Shown here: positions 24,625 to 33,876 of the stretch, one piece after another
How positions within the stretch are numbered: position 1 is the stretch's first letter
Layout: every line of letters begins with the position of its first letter
DNA from: Xanthomarina sp. F1114
Lineage (GTDB): Bacteria; Bacteroidota; Bacteroidia; Flavobacteriales; Flavobacteriaceae
Assembly (NCBI RefSeq): GCF_026410255.1
Contig: NZ_JAPMLL010000020.1
Coordinates: forward strand, 1-41,326
Reading direction: 5' to 3'
DNA: 41,326 nt
Notes under the pieces: model-generated
The model's input: the letters and a program-made list of their open reading frames with translations, nothing else
Database searches by the model: none
Told to the model about the DNA's origin: nothing
Translations under genes and position numbers: made by a program

Positions 24625-26052
24625 ATGCTATTTAACTCCTTAGACTTTGCTGTTTTTCTTCCAATTGTTTTTGTGCTCTATTGGTTTATATTTCAGCGTT
24701 CATTAAAATGGCAGAACCTATTATTATTGGTAGCCAGCTATGTGTTTTATGGCTGGTGGGATTGGCGGTTTCTAGGCTTAATTATGTTTAGCACCTTAGT
24801 AGATTATTTGGTAGCCCTGGACTTAGCCAAACAGCAACAATTAACTAAGCGAAAATTATTATTAGCCATAAGCTTGATTTGTAATTTAGGTTTGTTAGGG
24901 TTTTTCAAGTACTATAATTTTTTTATAGAAAGTTGGGTAGATGCCTGGGAGAGTCTAGGTATAAATATGTCTGTTAGCACTTTATCCATTATTTTACCTG
25001 TAGGTATTTCATTTTATACCTTTCAGACCTTGAGTTATACTATTGATGTGTATCGAAAGCAGTTGAAGCCCACCAAGAATCTCATTCAATTTGCAAGCTA
25101 TGTGGCCTTTTTTCCTCAATTAGTTGCAGGACCTATAGAACGTGCCAAGCAGTTGCTTCCTCAATTTTCTAGGCCACGTGTATTTAATACGGATATGGCT
25201 TTAAGTGGCGTATCCTTGATTATTTGGGGTTTATTTAAAAAAATGGTAGTTGCGGATAATTGCGCTTTTTTTGTCAATCAGATTTTTGATGGTGCCGGAA
25301 ACTATTCTTCAGCCGAACTGTTTTTAGGAGCTGTACTTTTTGGGTTTCAGATTTATGGCGATTTTTCAGGCTACTCAGATATTGCCATTGGAGTCGCCCG
25401 ATTATTTGGATTTTCTTTAATGACTAACTTTTCTTTCCCTTATTTCTCTAGGGATATAGCGGAGTTTTGGAGACGTTGGCACATTTCTTTGTCTACCTGG
25501 TTTCGAGATTATCTGTATATTCCCTTAGGAGGCTCACGAGGTACTAAATGGCAAGGTATTAGAAATGTGTTTATTGTATTTCTAGTGAGTGGCTTTTGGC
25601 ATGGTGCCAATTGGACCTTTATAATATGGGGCGGCCTACATGGACTGTTGTTTTTACCCTTATTGATACAGAAGAAAAATAGAAAGTATATAGATGCTAC
25701 ATATTTGAAATTAAATCAACTACCACGTATTTTGTTTACTTTTATATTGGTGTGCTTGGCCTGGGTGTTTTTTAGAGCAGATACTTTAAGTATAGCTTGG
25801 GATATGCTACAACAGATTTTTAGTTTCAGTTCAGGTTCATTAGTACTATTTTACGCTACTTCCAAATCGCTCCTGTTTTCTCTGATTACTATATTTGGAA
25901 TTTTAGTATTGTTGTTTTTTGAATTTAAAACGGTGCAAACCAATAAAAAAGAAGTTACTTTATCCACTTCTAAGCTTATTTTTATAGCCTTATTAATTGT
26001 ATTTATGGGAGTTTACAAAAACCCATCGGACTTTATATACTTTCAGTTCTAA
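24625..26052 (+). CDS. MBOAT family O-acyltransferase (AlgI/PatA-like)
   Basis: 475 aa polytopic inner-membrane acyltransferase with about ten to twelve hydrophobic segments. LNSLDFAVFLPIVF-like start, YKYYNFF-type loop, DFSGYSDIAIGVARLFG and FWRRWHISLSTWFRDYLYIPLGGSR are hallmarks of the AlgI branch. The invariant His is in SGFWHGANWTF (about residue 326). It transfers an acetyl group from the cytoplasm to the periplasm for glycan O-acetylation, with the next gene as likely partner. The next ATG overlaps its TAA by one base (TAATG). Confidence 0.93.
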   Translation: MLFNSLDFAVFLPIVFVLYWFIFQRSLKWQNLLLLVASYVFYGWWDWRFLGLIMFSTLVDYLVALDLAKQQQLTKRKLLLAISLICNLGLLGFFKYYNFFIESWVDAWESLGINMSVSTLSIILPVGISFYTFQTLSYTIDVYRKQLKPTKNLIQFASYVAFFPQLVAGPIERAKQLLPQFSRPRVFNTDMALSGVSLIIWGLFKKMVVADNCAFFVNQIFDGAGNYSSAELFLGAVLFGFQIYGDFSGYSDIAIGVARLFGFSLMTNFSFPYFSRDIAEFWRRWHISLSTWFRDYLYIPLGGSRGTKWQGIRNVFIVFLVSGFWHGANWTFIIWGGLHGLLFLPLLIQKKNRKYIDATYLKLNQLPRILFTFILVCLAWVFFRADTLSIAWDMLQQIFSFSSGSLVLFYATSKSLLFSLITIFGILVLLFFEFKTVQTNKKEVTLSTSKLIFIALLIVFMGVYKNPSDFIYFQF

Positions 26053-26948
26053 TGCGTTTATTTCTAAAACATATGTTGTTTGCTTCTCTCGTTTTTATCG
26101 GGTTGTCCCTTCTTATCTCGTTTGCTAGTTTATGGGCTTTGAGACAAGGTAGTTTTTATAAGCCTTCTTTTTTAGAGTATCAGGTTGAAGCATCCAAATT
26201 TGATTATATAGTTTTGGGCTCTAGCATTGGATTAACAACTTTAAATACAGAAGTAATTGATTCGGTATTAGGGACTCGTGGTTTAAATTTGTCCATGGAC
26301 GACACCGCCTTATCTAGTCAGTATATGATGTTAGAACACTTTATTGCTTCGGGAAAACAAACCAACATTTGTGTTTTAGCTGCAAGCATTCTTGATTATG
26401 ACGTAGTAAACAACAGGTTGAGTGGAAATGATTATCGCTTTCTGCCTTATGGGTCACGCACTTATGTACAGGATTATTATAAGTCGTTTTCGGGACGTCC
26501 TGCTCAAATTCTGTTTTACTCCAAATGGTTTCCCATGCTTGGCATTGGATATTATAATACGGAGTTGTTTTATCCTTCCATTGTAAGTTTGATAGATTCT
26601 AAAAAACGTAACCGTTTTAATGCCTTTGGAAATTACAGTTATCCAGAAGTTTCAAAAGAATCTAAATCTATTGAAGCACGACGTGAGCTAAAAGTTGCAT
26701 TTAAAAATCCTTATATGCAACGCATTCAGGATTTATGCGCTAAACATAAGATACAATTAGTTGTGTATATACCACCTCATAAGCAAATAAAGGTTCAACC
26801 TGTTGAAATGCCATTCCATATAATTAACCACAGTGCGACTCTAAAGAACACAGAATATTTTTATGATGTGCAACATGTGAATGTTTTGGGGAGACAGGCC
26901 GCTAGTTTGAGGTTTGCTCAGGAGGTTTCTGGATTGATGGGGTTTTGA
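26052..26948 (+). CDS. SGNH-like partner of the MBOAT acyltransferase
   Basis: 298 aa with an N-terminal membrane anchor (about 7-30) and an extracytoplasmic domain. YIVLGSSIGLTTLN resembles SGNH block I with the nucleophile Ser, and YFYDVQHVNVLGRQAAS near the C-terminus gives the D-x2-H block V. LDYDVVNN is a possible additional Asp. The layout and the one-base overlap with the MBOAT gene match AlgI-AlgJ and PatA-PatB pairs, where the SGNH protein places the acetyl group on the glycan. Sequence divergence leaves the fold assignment moderately certain. Confidence 0.7.
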   Translation: MRLFLKHMLFASLVFIGLSLLISFASLWALRQGSFYKPSFLEYQVEASKFDYIVLGSSIGLTTLNTEVIDSVLGTRGLNLSMDDTALSSQYMMLEHFIASGKQTNICVLAASILDYDVVNNRLSGNDYRFLPYGSRTYVQDYYKSFSGRPAQILFYSKWFPMLGIGYYNTELFYPSIVSLIDSKKRNRFNAFGNYSYPEVSKESKSIEARRELKVAFKNPYMQRIQDLCAKHKIQLVVYIPPHKQIKVQPVEMPFHIINHSATLKNTEYFYDVQHVNVLGRQAASLRFAQEVSGLMGF

Positions 26949-26964
26949 ATTTCTGAATAGCTTT

Positions 26965-27075
26965 GCAAACCCCCGCCTGCCTCCCTGTCTGTATGGCATT
27001 CGAGCAGGCTCCGTCTGGTTCTCTGTCGTCGGATTAGCCATCCCGCTTTTTAGCGGGAAGCCTTAGATTAGTTAC
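26965..27075. repeat. Single repeat unit, reverse orientation
   Basis: Starts GCAAACCCCCGCCTGCC, has hairpin CCCGCT-TTTT-AGCGGG and ends AAGCC ... GTTAC. It is the reverse complement of 9658-9795 with about 25 bases of the internal insertion missing. It fills much of the gap between the SGNH-like gene and the next glycosyltransferase. Confidence 0.8.
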
Positions 27076-27155
27076 TGTTTATTGGATTTGTTTAAAGTTT
27101 GAAATAGTTCGGTGGAATTGAGAAAGATTTTTACCTTTAGGTTTTAAAACAGGAC

Positions 27156-28325
27156 TTGTTGGAAAAACCCTTAAAAATTGCTATTTATTCTGGAGAAATT
27201 CCTAGTACTACTTTTATTGAGCGTCTCATAAAAGGCATTGCAGATTCTGGATCAGAGGTGCTTCTTTTTGGGGCGGTAAAAAAGAAAATCAATTATCAGC
27301 CTAGAGTTAAAGTAGTAGCTTATAAACATTCACAAATGTCTAAGTTCTGGCACTTATTAAAGTTTACGACTTTATTGGTCTTGTTTAAACCAGCAGAAAA
27401 AAAACGATTAGACAGTTATTTGAAGCATCAAAAACGGAACGATTTATATACTAAAGTAAAGTGCTATCCGGTGCTGTGGTATCAACCCAATGTGTTTCAT
27501 GTGCAATGGGCTAAAGGCATTGACGATTGGATGTGGGTGCAAGACTTTAATATAAAATTGGTATTAAGTTTAAGAGGCGCCCATATTAATTATTCGCCAA
27601 TTGCCAATTCCAAGTTGGCTGCTATGTATAGAAAGAACTTTCCTAAAGTGGATGGTTTTCATGCTGTTTCTAGGGCTATTGGATTAGAAGCTGAAAAGTA
27701 TGCTGCTCCTAAAGAAAACATACATGTGGTGTATAGTGGGTTGCCTATTGTCAAAGACCTACGGACTCCCAAGAAAGAAAATACAGTTTTTAAAATAATT
27801 TCTGTTGGCAGATCACATTGGAAAAAAGGTTATACTTACGCTTTAGATGCCTGTAAATTATTAAAAGATTCAGGTTTAGATTTTCATTATACAATAGTTG
27901 GAGGTGCAACCGATATTGAATTTGCTTACCAAATAAATGACCTCGATCTCTCAAATCAAGTTACACTTTTAGACCGACTCCCTTATAATAAGGTTCAATA
28001 CTTAATTATGAACTCAGATTCACTTCTATTGCCTAGCGTTGAAGAAGGTATTGCTAACGTCGTATTGGAAGCCATGGCCTTAGGAACTTTAGTTGTAAGT
28101 ACAGCTTGTGGAGGCATGGCAGAGGTGGTGATTCCAAAGCAAACAGGGTTTTTAGTACCTGTACGGGATGCACAGGCGATGGCACAGGCATTAAAAGAGG
28201 TGTCTGAATTGACTGGGGAACCCTATCAAAACATCACACAGCAAGCCAGAGCGTTTATAGGAACCCATCATAATGAGGAGCAAATGGTTAAAGGGATGCA
28301 GGAATTATATGAAAGCTTAAATTGA
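27156..28325 (+). CDS. GT4 family glycosyltransferase
   Basis: 389 aa. FHVQWAKGIDDWMW and LSLRGAHINYSPIA in the N-terminal domain, then ISVGRSHWKKGYTYALDACK, VTLLDRLPYNKVQYL and EEGIANVVLEAMALGTLVV (EX7E at about 297-305) in the C-terminal domain. The N-terminal domain resembles the enzymes at 14878 and 28618 (LRG/FRG loop), suggesting these three are paralogues. Start is one of two adjacent TTG codons (27156 or 27159). Donor unknown. The stop is followed after 5 bases by a long heptamer array. Confidence 0.9.
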   Translation: MLEKPLKIAIYSGEIPSTTFIERLIKGIADSGSEVLLFGAVKKKINYQPRVKVVAYKHSQMSKFWHLLKFTTLLVLFKPAEKKRLDSYLKHQKRNDLYTKVKCYPVLWYQPNVFHVQWAKGIDDWMWVQDFNIKLVLSLRGAHINYSPIANSKLAAMYRKNFPKVDGFHAVSRAIGLEAEKYAAPKENIHVVYSGLPIVKDLRTPKKENTVFKIISVGRSHWKKGYTYALDACKLLKDSGLDFHYTIVGGATDIEFAYQINDLDLSNQVTLLDRLPYNKVQYLIMNSDSLLLPSVEEGIANVVLEAMALGTLVVSTACGGMAEVVIPKQTGFLVPVRDAQAMAQALKEVSELTGEPYQNITQQARAFIGTHHNEEQMVKGMQELYESLN

Positions 28326-28330
28326 GTGGC

Positions 28331-28554
28331 GATTAACGATTAAAGAATGATGAATAAAGAATGATGAATACCGAATGATAATTGGCGATTAATGAATTAA
28401 GATTAAAGAATTACATTTAACAACTAACAACTAACAACTAACAACTAACAACTAACATTTAACAACTAACAACTAACAACTAACATTTAACAACTAACAA
28501 CTAACAACTAAAAACTAAAAACTAAAAACTAACGATTGAAGATTGACGATTGAA
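28331..28554. repeat. 32-unit heptamer array with changing words
   Basis: Exactly 32 consecutive 7-mers. It opens with GATTAAC, GATTAAA, GAATGAT, GAATAAA and GAATACC words, passes to ATTTAAC and AACTAAC (with ATTTAAC every fourth to sixth unit), then AACTAAA, and closes with GATTGAA and GATTGAC. The 7-bp register never slips although the word changes completely. It fills most of the 292-bp gap between two GT4 genes. Confidence 0.93.
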
Positions 28555-28617
28555 GATTTTGAAGTCTGAATAATGATACTTCAATAATATTAGAACAAAC
28601 CTCTTGCTAATAAATAA

Positions 28618-29826
28618 ATGCGTAAAAAAAAACAACATATCCAACGAATAGGGCTAGTGCTTTCAGCAGTTCCTGGATATTCAGAAACTTTTTTTCGGAA
28701 TAAAATAGCTGGGTTACAAGCTCAGGGTTTTGAGGTGGTTTTATTTGTTACGGATCAATCCGGGAGCATTCCAGATGCTTTTGGTTGTACAGTAATATCA
28801 GCAGCTTCTTTTAAAGGTTCCTTTTGGCGTGTTTTGATTATTAGTGTCTGGACTTTGATAAAAGCATTCTTATTTACGCCAATAAGAAGTTATAAGCATG
28901 TAAAATTAGATGTGGCCGATAATTTCACCTTAAAGCAAAGTTTGAAACGTTTAATTCAAAATGCCTTTTTATTTTCTCAAAATGTGACATGGCTTCATTT
29001 TGGTTTTGGGATGCTTGCCGTAGGAAGAGAAAATGTGGCAGCAGCCATTGCAGCCCAAATGGCGGTGAGTTTTAGAGGCTTTGATTTGTATTTGTCTCCT
29101 TTAAAGCATCCAAATTGTTATAAGCTGCTATTTAAAAAAGAGGTTCGGTATCACGTGCTTTCTAATGAGATGAAACAAGATTTAGTTTCAGAAGGTGTAT
29201 TGGAGTCTGCCATATATGTGATAACTCCAGCTATTGATGTGTCATTCTTTAAATCTAATACCAACCAGTTAACCAGGGAGCTTCAATCTAAAATACAATT
29301 AATAACCGTAGCGCGACTACATTGGATAAAAGGTTTGGAATACACCTTGCAAGCGATGGCCGAATTAAAAAAAGCAGATATTTCTTTTCATTATACCATT
29401 ATTGGAACAGGGGAAGAACGGGAACGACTTATGTTTGCAGCCTATCAATTGGATGTTTTAGATCAGGTAAGCTTTGCTGGGCGATTAGAGCCTGTTGCAG
29501 TTCGAGAACAACTTAAGGTTTCTGATATTTATATACAGTATAGCATACAGGAGGGTTTTGGTAATGCGGTTTTAGAAGCTCAGGCTTTGGGCGTATTATG
29601 TGTTGTATCAGATGCAGATGGTTTACAGGAAAATGTCCTGCACGAAAAAACAGGATGGGTGGTACCTAAACGACAACCAAAATTTTTAGCAGCGCAGATT
29701 AAGGAATTAATAAAACTGACACCCCAGGAGAAAGAACTTATAAGGGGTCGTGCTGTCACTAGAGTTCAACGCAATTTTAACCTGGATAAACAGCAAGATG
29801 AGTTTGTAGCTTTTTATGAAGTCTAG
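28618..29826 (+). CDS. GT4 family glycosyltransferase
   Basis: 402 aa. GLVLSAVPGYSETFFRNKI is a common GT4 opening of this subgroup, and WLHFGFGMLAVG and VSFRGFDLYLSP belong to the acceptor domain. ITVARLHWIKGLEYTLQAM, TIIGTGEERERL and QEGFGNAVLEAQALG (EX7E at about 312-320) form the donor domain. A hydrophobic segment (VLIISVWTLIKAFLF, about 75-90) may associate with the membrane. Starts with ATG after the heptamer array. Sugar unknown. Confidence 0.9.
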   Translation: MRKKKQHIQRIGLVLSAVPGYSETFFRNKIAGLQAQGFEVVLFVTDQSGSIPDAFGCTVISAASFKGSFWRVLIISVWTLIKAFLFTPIRSYKHVKLDVADNFTLKQSLKRLIQNAFLFSQNVTWLHFGFGMLAVGRENVAAAIAAQMAVSFRGFDLYLSPLKHPNCYKLLFKKEVRYHVLSNEMKQDLVSEGVLESAIYVITPAIDVSFFKSNTNQLTRELQSKIQLITVARLHWIKGLEYTLQAMAELKKADISFHYTIIGTGEERERLMFAAYQLDVLDQVSFAGRLEPVAVREQLKVSDIYIQYSIQEGFGNAVLEAQALGVLCVVSDADGLQENVLHEKTGWVVPKRQPKFLAAQIKELIKLTPQEKELIRGRAVTRVQRNFNLDKQQDEFVAFYEV

Positions 29827-29931
29827 CTAAGTTGTCTCTTGTATATGACATATTTTTATAGCTTTTAAACAAACCTTATGGAATTCTTAGAGATAACACC
29901 TATTATTGTAACTTAAAACGAAACATATTCC

Positions 29932-30669
29932 ATGACATCCTACGAATTTATGCGTTGGCTTAGCTTTCCACTTATGACCACTCACTTGGTAACAGTTAGA
30001 AACGATATTAAACAACTTGTAAAATCTAAAAGGACTTCAGGTAGTAACATATCACTATTGGATGTAGGAGGGCGAAAATCGCCTTATACAATCAATTTGC
30101 CCGTTGATGTAACCTTATTAGATGTGCCGCAAGAAGCTGGAACCAAGGAGCAGTTAAATTTAGGGTTTACGGAGACCATTTTATCAAACATACAAAAAGA
30201 ACGCTCCAATATTACAGATATTATTATTCAAGATATGACTCAATCTACTTTGCCTGATGAAACTTATGATGCAGTGGTAAGTATTGAAGTTATTGAGCAT
30301 GTGCCAGCCGATGATTTGTTTGTAAAACATATAGCCCAAGTGATAAAAAAAGGAGGCTGGGCCTATTTTACAACCCCCAATGGAGATTATATAAAAAATG
30401 AAGGACCCGGGAAAAATCCTGATCATATTAGACACTATACAAAAGCACAGTTACAAACATTATTAGAGAAGTATTTTGATAAAGTAGAGGTGCATTATGC
30501 GGTGAAAACGGGAAAATATCGCGTATGGAGTTTAAAAAGTTTAAAAACTAATAACCCTGTAAACATGATAAAGTCACTTGTGGGTACTATGGTCAATAAA
30601 CAGCAATCTAAAGGACTTAAACAACAATCTCAAGAAACAGCGCATTTGGTGGCTGTGGCTTATAAGTAA
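29932..30669 (+). CDS. Class I SAM-dependent methyltransferase
   Basis: 245 aa. LLDVGGRKSPY is the glycine-rich motif I (about residues 42-52) and VVSIEVIEHVPADDLFVKHI, KKGGWAYFTTPN and HIRHYTKAQL are the conserved later motifs of the Methyltransf_11-type fold. Placement among glycosyltransferases suggests O-methylation of a sugar or of the chain end, which could be a signal read by the Wzt C-terminal domain. The substrate is not visible from sequence. The ATG is 105 bp after the previous stop. Confidence 0.85.
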   Translation: MTSYEFMRWLSFPLMTTHLVTVRNDIKQLVKSKRTSGSNISLLDVGGRKSPYTINLPVDVTLLDVPQEAGTKEQLNLGFTETILSNIQKERSNITDIIIQDMTQSTLPDETYDAVVSIEVIEHVPADDLFVKHIAQVIKKGGWAYFTTPNGDYIKNEGPGKNPDHIRHYTKAQLQTLLEKYFDKVEVHYAVKTGKYRVWSLKSLKTNNPVNMIKSLVGTMVNKQQSKGLKQQSQETAHLVAVAYK

Positions 30670-30758
30670 TTAACAATTTTAGTCACGAATTAAGTTTTTG
30701 ATTCTTAGAAATAACATTAAATTTTGATTACTAAAATAAAGAGTAAAGTGAAATAAAT

Positions 30759-31832
30759 ATGAAGACTTGTTTTCTCTCATACAATTTAATGGCTAACTCT
30801 ACTGCTGATTATTTTATTTCCCTGAGTAATAAACTTTCAGAGGAACATAGGGTTATAGTTATTACGAACAAAATTCGAAAAACAAATATTAGTTTAAGTA
30901 ATAATATAACTGTTTTAAAGTTGCCTACAAATAAGGTGAACTCGTGGCGAAATTTTTGGTTCCTTTATAAACTAGTGCGGACTCATAAGCCAGACATGAT
31001 GATATCCATGTTTAGTTTTGTTAATTTGTTTTTAATAGTAGGTTGGTTGTTTCGAGTAAAAGTAAGAGTGGCTTGGATACGGACACTAAGTTCTCAATAT
31101 GCACAGAAAAAATATAAGGTATTGAGAAAGTCTATTATTTATAGTTTATCTACAAATATCATAACAAATTCTGAAGCTACAAAAAATGATACTTCGGGAT
31201 TTTTTAGAATACCAAAGACTAAAATTACTGTACTACCAAATTCTGTAAAAGATTATAGTGGTGGTTTAAACCACATAAAAACAGACCGAAATAATTTGTT
31301 ATACGTCGGTCGTTTGCATCCTAGTAAAGGTGTTGATATTTTATTACAGTCATTTTCTACGCTATCACTGAATCATCCGGATATTTATCTAATCATAATT
31401 GGTGATGGACCACTTTTAAAAGAATTAGTTAATATTACAAACTCTTTGAATATTTCAGATAAGGTGTCTTTTTTAGGAGAGAAAGATAAAGCATCGGTTC
31501 TGGAAGCTTATAAGAGGTCCTATTGTACTATTATACCTAGTTATTCGGAAGCTTTTGGCTTTACCGTTATAGAAGCCATGAGTGTCGGCACTTGTGTGGT
31601 AGGTGCTAATAATACAGGGATTAAAGAAATTATAAAGCATAATAAGTCTGGAATACTATTTGAAACTGGAAATTCACTTGATTTAGCTCAAAAATTAGAA
31701 AAGCTACTATTGAATTTAGATTATCGGAATGACTTAGCTGATGAAGGTTATAGACGATTTAAAAGTAATTATGAGAATTCTTTTGCCATAAATCGTGATA
31801 TTAAATTTTTTAAGAAGTTTTTAGTAGAATGA
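30759..31832 (+). CDS. GT4 family glycosyltransferase
   Basis: 357 aa. The donor domain has LLYVGRLHPSKGVDILLQSF, IIGDGPLLKEL, VSFLGEKDKASVLEAY and PSYSEAFGFTVIEAMSVG (EX7E at about 265-273). The N-terminal domain (MKTCFLSYNLMANSTADYFI, MISMFSFVNLFLIVGWLF) resembles the enzyme at 32764. AT-rich. Its TGA overlaps the ATG of the next gene (ATGA). Confidence 0.9.
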   Translation: MKTCFLSYNLMANSTADYFISLSNKLSEEHRVIVITNKIRKTNISLSNNITVLKLPTNKVNSWRNFWFLYKLVRTHKPDMMISMFSFVNLFLIVGWLFRVKVRVAWIRTLSSQYAQKKYKVLRKSIIYSLSTNIITNSEATKNDTSGFFRIPKTKITVLPNSVKDYSGGLNHIKTDRNNLLYVGRLHPSKGVDILLQSFSTLSLNHPDIYLIIIGDGPLLKELVNITNSLNISDKVSFLGEKDKASVLEAYKRSYCTIIPSYSEAFGFTVIEAMSVGTCVVGANNTGIKEIIKHNKSGILFETGNSLDLAQKLEKLLLNLDYRNDLADEGYRRFKSNYENSFAINRDIKFFKKFLVE

Positions 31833-32761
31833 TTATAAAATATAAAATAGCAAAAACTATTTGTAGGTTTTTACCACCACTTTTCGCACAATCGGTTCGA
31901 AATAGAATTATCTCTATAGAGGAAGGGGAGTTGTTGAATATGGATTTTAGAAAAAAGAGTTTTACAGGAAATGTTTTTAGTGGAAATACATCCGATTTTC
32001 ATGCTTTTAAATTTAGTATTCATGGTTATTTCGATTGGCGAAACATTATCATTTCTAATGAAGTTTTAAAATATAAGAACGGAGGCAGTATAATAGAGGT
32101 TGGTGCAAATATTGGTACAGAAACTGTTTCGTACTGTGATGTTGCAAAAAAATATCATTCAAAAGTAATTTCATTTGAACCTTTAGTTACTAATCTCGAT
32201 TCGGTTATTCGGAATAAAACAGAAAACAAGATTAACAATTTAGAGGTTTTTAATTGTTTAGTATCCAATGCTCCAGGAAAGGCAAGTTTCAATGTCCCTA
32301 CAGGTAATAATTCAGGCTCTGGTTTTATTACAAATACGACTGAAAAAAATACGCAAGAATTTGATGTTGTTACATTAGATGAGAAAATCAAAGATGAGTT
32401 AGTCGCATTAATTTGCGTAGATGTTGAAGGTTTTGAATATCAGGTTTTACAAGGAGGTGAGGATATTATAAAGCGAAATATGCCTGTTTTAATTTTAGAA
32501 GTAAATAAGCGGTATTTAGAAAAACGAGGCCAGGTACCATTTGAAACGTTTTGTAATTATATAAACGCTTTAGGTTATGACTGTTATTCGATTAATAAAC
32601 TGGGAATCTCAAAAGTGGATTTTAACAACCATAAAACACAGGCAAATAAAAATTGGGTGTGTTTAGCCAACAAGGATCTTCCGATTATTAAAAAAATCAA
32701 TAAAAATCTTATTTTTTCTGCTTTTAATCCGTTTATGCAAATAAATCAAGAATTGAACTAG
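31829..32761 (+). CDS. FkbM family methyltransferase
   Basis: 310 aa. SIIEVGANIGTETVSYC is SAM-binding motif I, VISFEPL is motif II with the acidic ribose-binding Glu, and VDVEGFEYQVLQGGEDII is the FkbM hallmark. Likely O-methylates a sugar of the exported glycan. Translationally coupled to the preceding GT4 gene by a 4-base overlap and 2 bases from the next gene's TTG. Confidence 0.9.
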   Translation: MIIKYKIAKTICRFLPPLFAQSVRNRIISIEEGELLNMDFRKKSFTGNVFSGNTSDFHAFKFSIHGYFDWRNIIISNEVLKYKNGGSIIEVGANIGTETVSYCDVAKKYHSKVISFEPLVTNLDSVIRNKTENKINNLEVFNCLVSNAPGKASFNVPTGNNSGSGFITNTTEKNTQEFDVVTLDEKIKDELVALICVDVEGFEYQVLQGGEDIIKRNMPVLILEVNKRYLEKRGQVPFETFCNYINALGYDCYSINKLGISKVDFNNHKTQANKNWVCLANKDLPIIKKINKNLIFSAFNPFMQINQELN

Positions 32762-32763
32762 TA

Positions 32764-33852
32764 TTGAAAATTTTAATCCTCTATACCCATAACAAAGGCC
32801 TGCTCTCCGAGTTTTTCCAAGAACTGTCCGAAAAACTTTATTCCGATGGTTTTGAAGTGGACAATTTTTACTTAAAACATGAAAAAGCAGTTTTTATGCA
32901 GAATGGTGTGTCTGTATATGGGGAAAAGCGTCGTGGTTTTATTGCTAATTATACAGCCATCTATAGCATGATAAAACAATCTCAGCCAGACGTGGTGATT
33001 TCAAATTTTTCCTATATCAATCCAGCCATCTTATTTGGTAAACTGCTGGGGGTGAAACATAATATTGCTTGGTTTCATACGGCTTTTGGTCACACGAAGC
33101 CCAATTGGTTAAAAATATGGAATAAAGCCATGTATTTAAATATGGCAGATCTGGTTCTCACAAACTCCAAATCTTTACAAAGTGAAATGCATAGTGTTTA
33201 TAAGGTTTCAAAAGCCAAAACAAGGCGCATTCCTTTTTGGACCAATATAGATAAGTATCGGTCAAAAAAGCACAGCCTAAGCATCCAAGACAAGCAATCC
33301 GTGATAAACATCGGTTGTCCAGGGCGATTGGTAGCCGATAAAAATCACCGCTTAGTTATTGAGGCACTATACCAGTTAAAACAGTCTGATAATCGACATG
33401 TTTGCCTATATATTGCAGGAAGCGGTCCGTATAAGAGCCAATTGGAAGCATTGGTGAAGGATTTAAACTTAGAACAAGAGGTTGTTTTTTTAGGACTTTT
33501 AAATGTCGCTGAGATGACAGCCTTTTATGAGGCTATGGACCTGGTTGTCTTACCAAGCCATCATGAAGCTTTTGGCTTGGTCTTTATAGAAGCTATTGCT
33601 TTGGGGACTCCTGTGCTTGTTTCTAAGGCTTTTGGGGCTTTGAGTTTTATAGACACTCAAAAATTTAACTTAGATGACTTTTGTTTTAATCCGAGTGCTA
33701 TTCAAGAATTAATTGATAAATTAGAACCTTATGTAAATAGGAAGGGGTTAGAATCAGACTATTTTAAATCCATGTATAAACAAACTTTTGAAAAAGATGT
33801 GATTTATAATCAGATAAAAGCTGTTATTTTGAACCAGAATAATACATCGTAA
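32764..33852 (+). CDS. GT4 family glycosyltransferase
   Basis: 362 aa from TTG 32764 (MKILILYTHNKGLLSEFFQE). INIGCPGRLVADKNHRLVIE, YIAGSGPYKSQLEALV, VVFLGLLNVAEM and PSHHEAFGLVFIEAIALG (EX7E at about 266-274) define the donor domain. VISNFSYINPAILFGKLLG and WFHTAFGH in the N-terminal domain resemble the enzyme at 30759. Composition is less AT-biased than the two preceding genes. Confidence 0.9.
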   Translation: MKILILYTHNKGLLSEFFQELSEKLYSDGFEVDNFYLKHEKAVFMQNGVSVYGEKRRGFIANYTAIYSMIKQSQPDVVISNFSYINPAILFGKLLGVKHNIAWFHTAFGHTKPNWLKIWNKAMYLNMADLVLTNSKSLQSEMHSVYKVSKAKTRRIPFWTNIDKYRSKKHSLSIQDKQSVINIGCPGRLVADKNHRLVIEALYQLKQSDNRHVCLYIAGSGPYKSQLEALVKDLNLEQEVVFLGLLNVAEMTAFYEAMDLVVLPSHHEAFGLVFIEAIALGTPVLVSKAFGALSFIDTQKFNLDDFCFNPSAIQELIDKLEPYVNRKGLESDYFKSMYKQTFEKDVIYNQIKAVILNQNNTS

Positions 33853-33876
33853 AAAATAAATGCTATAACACTTTTA

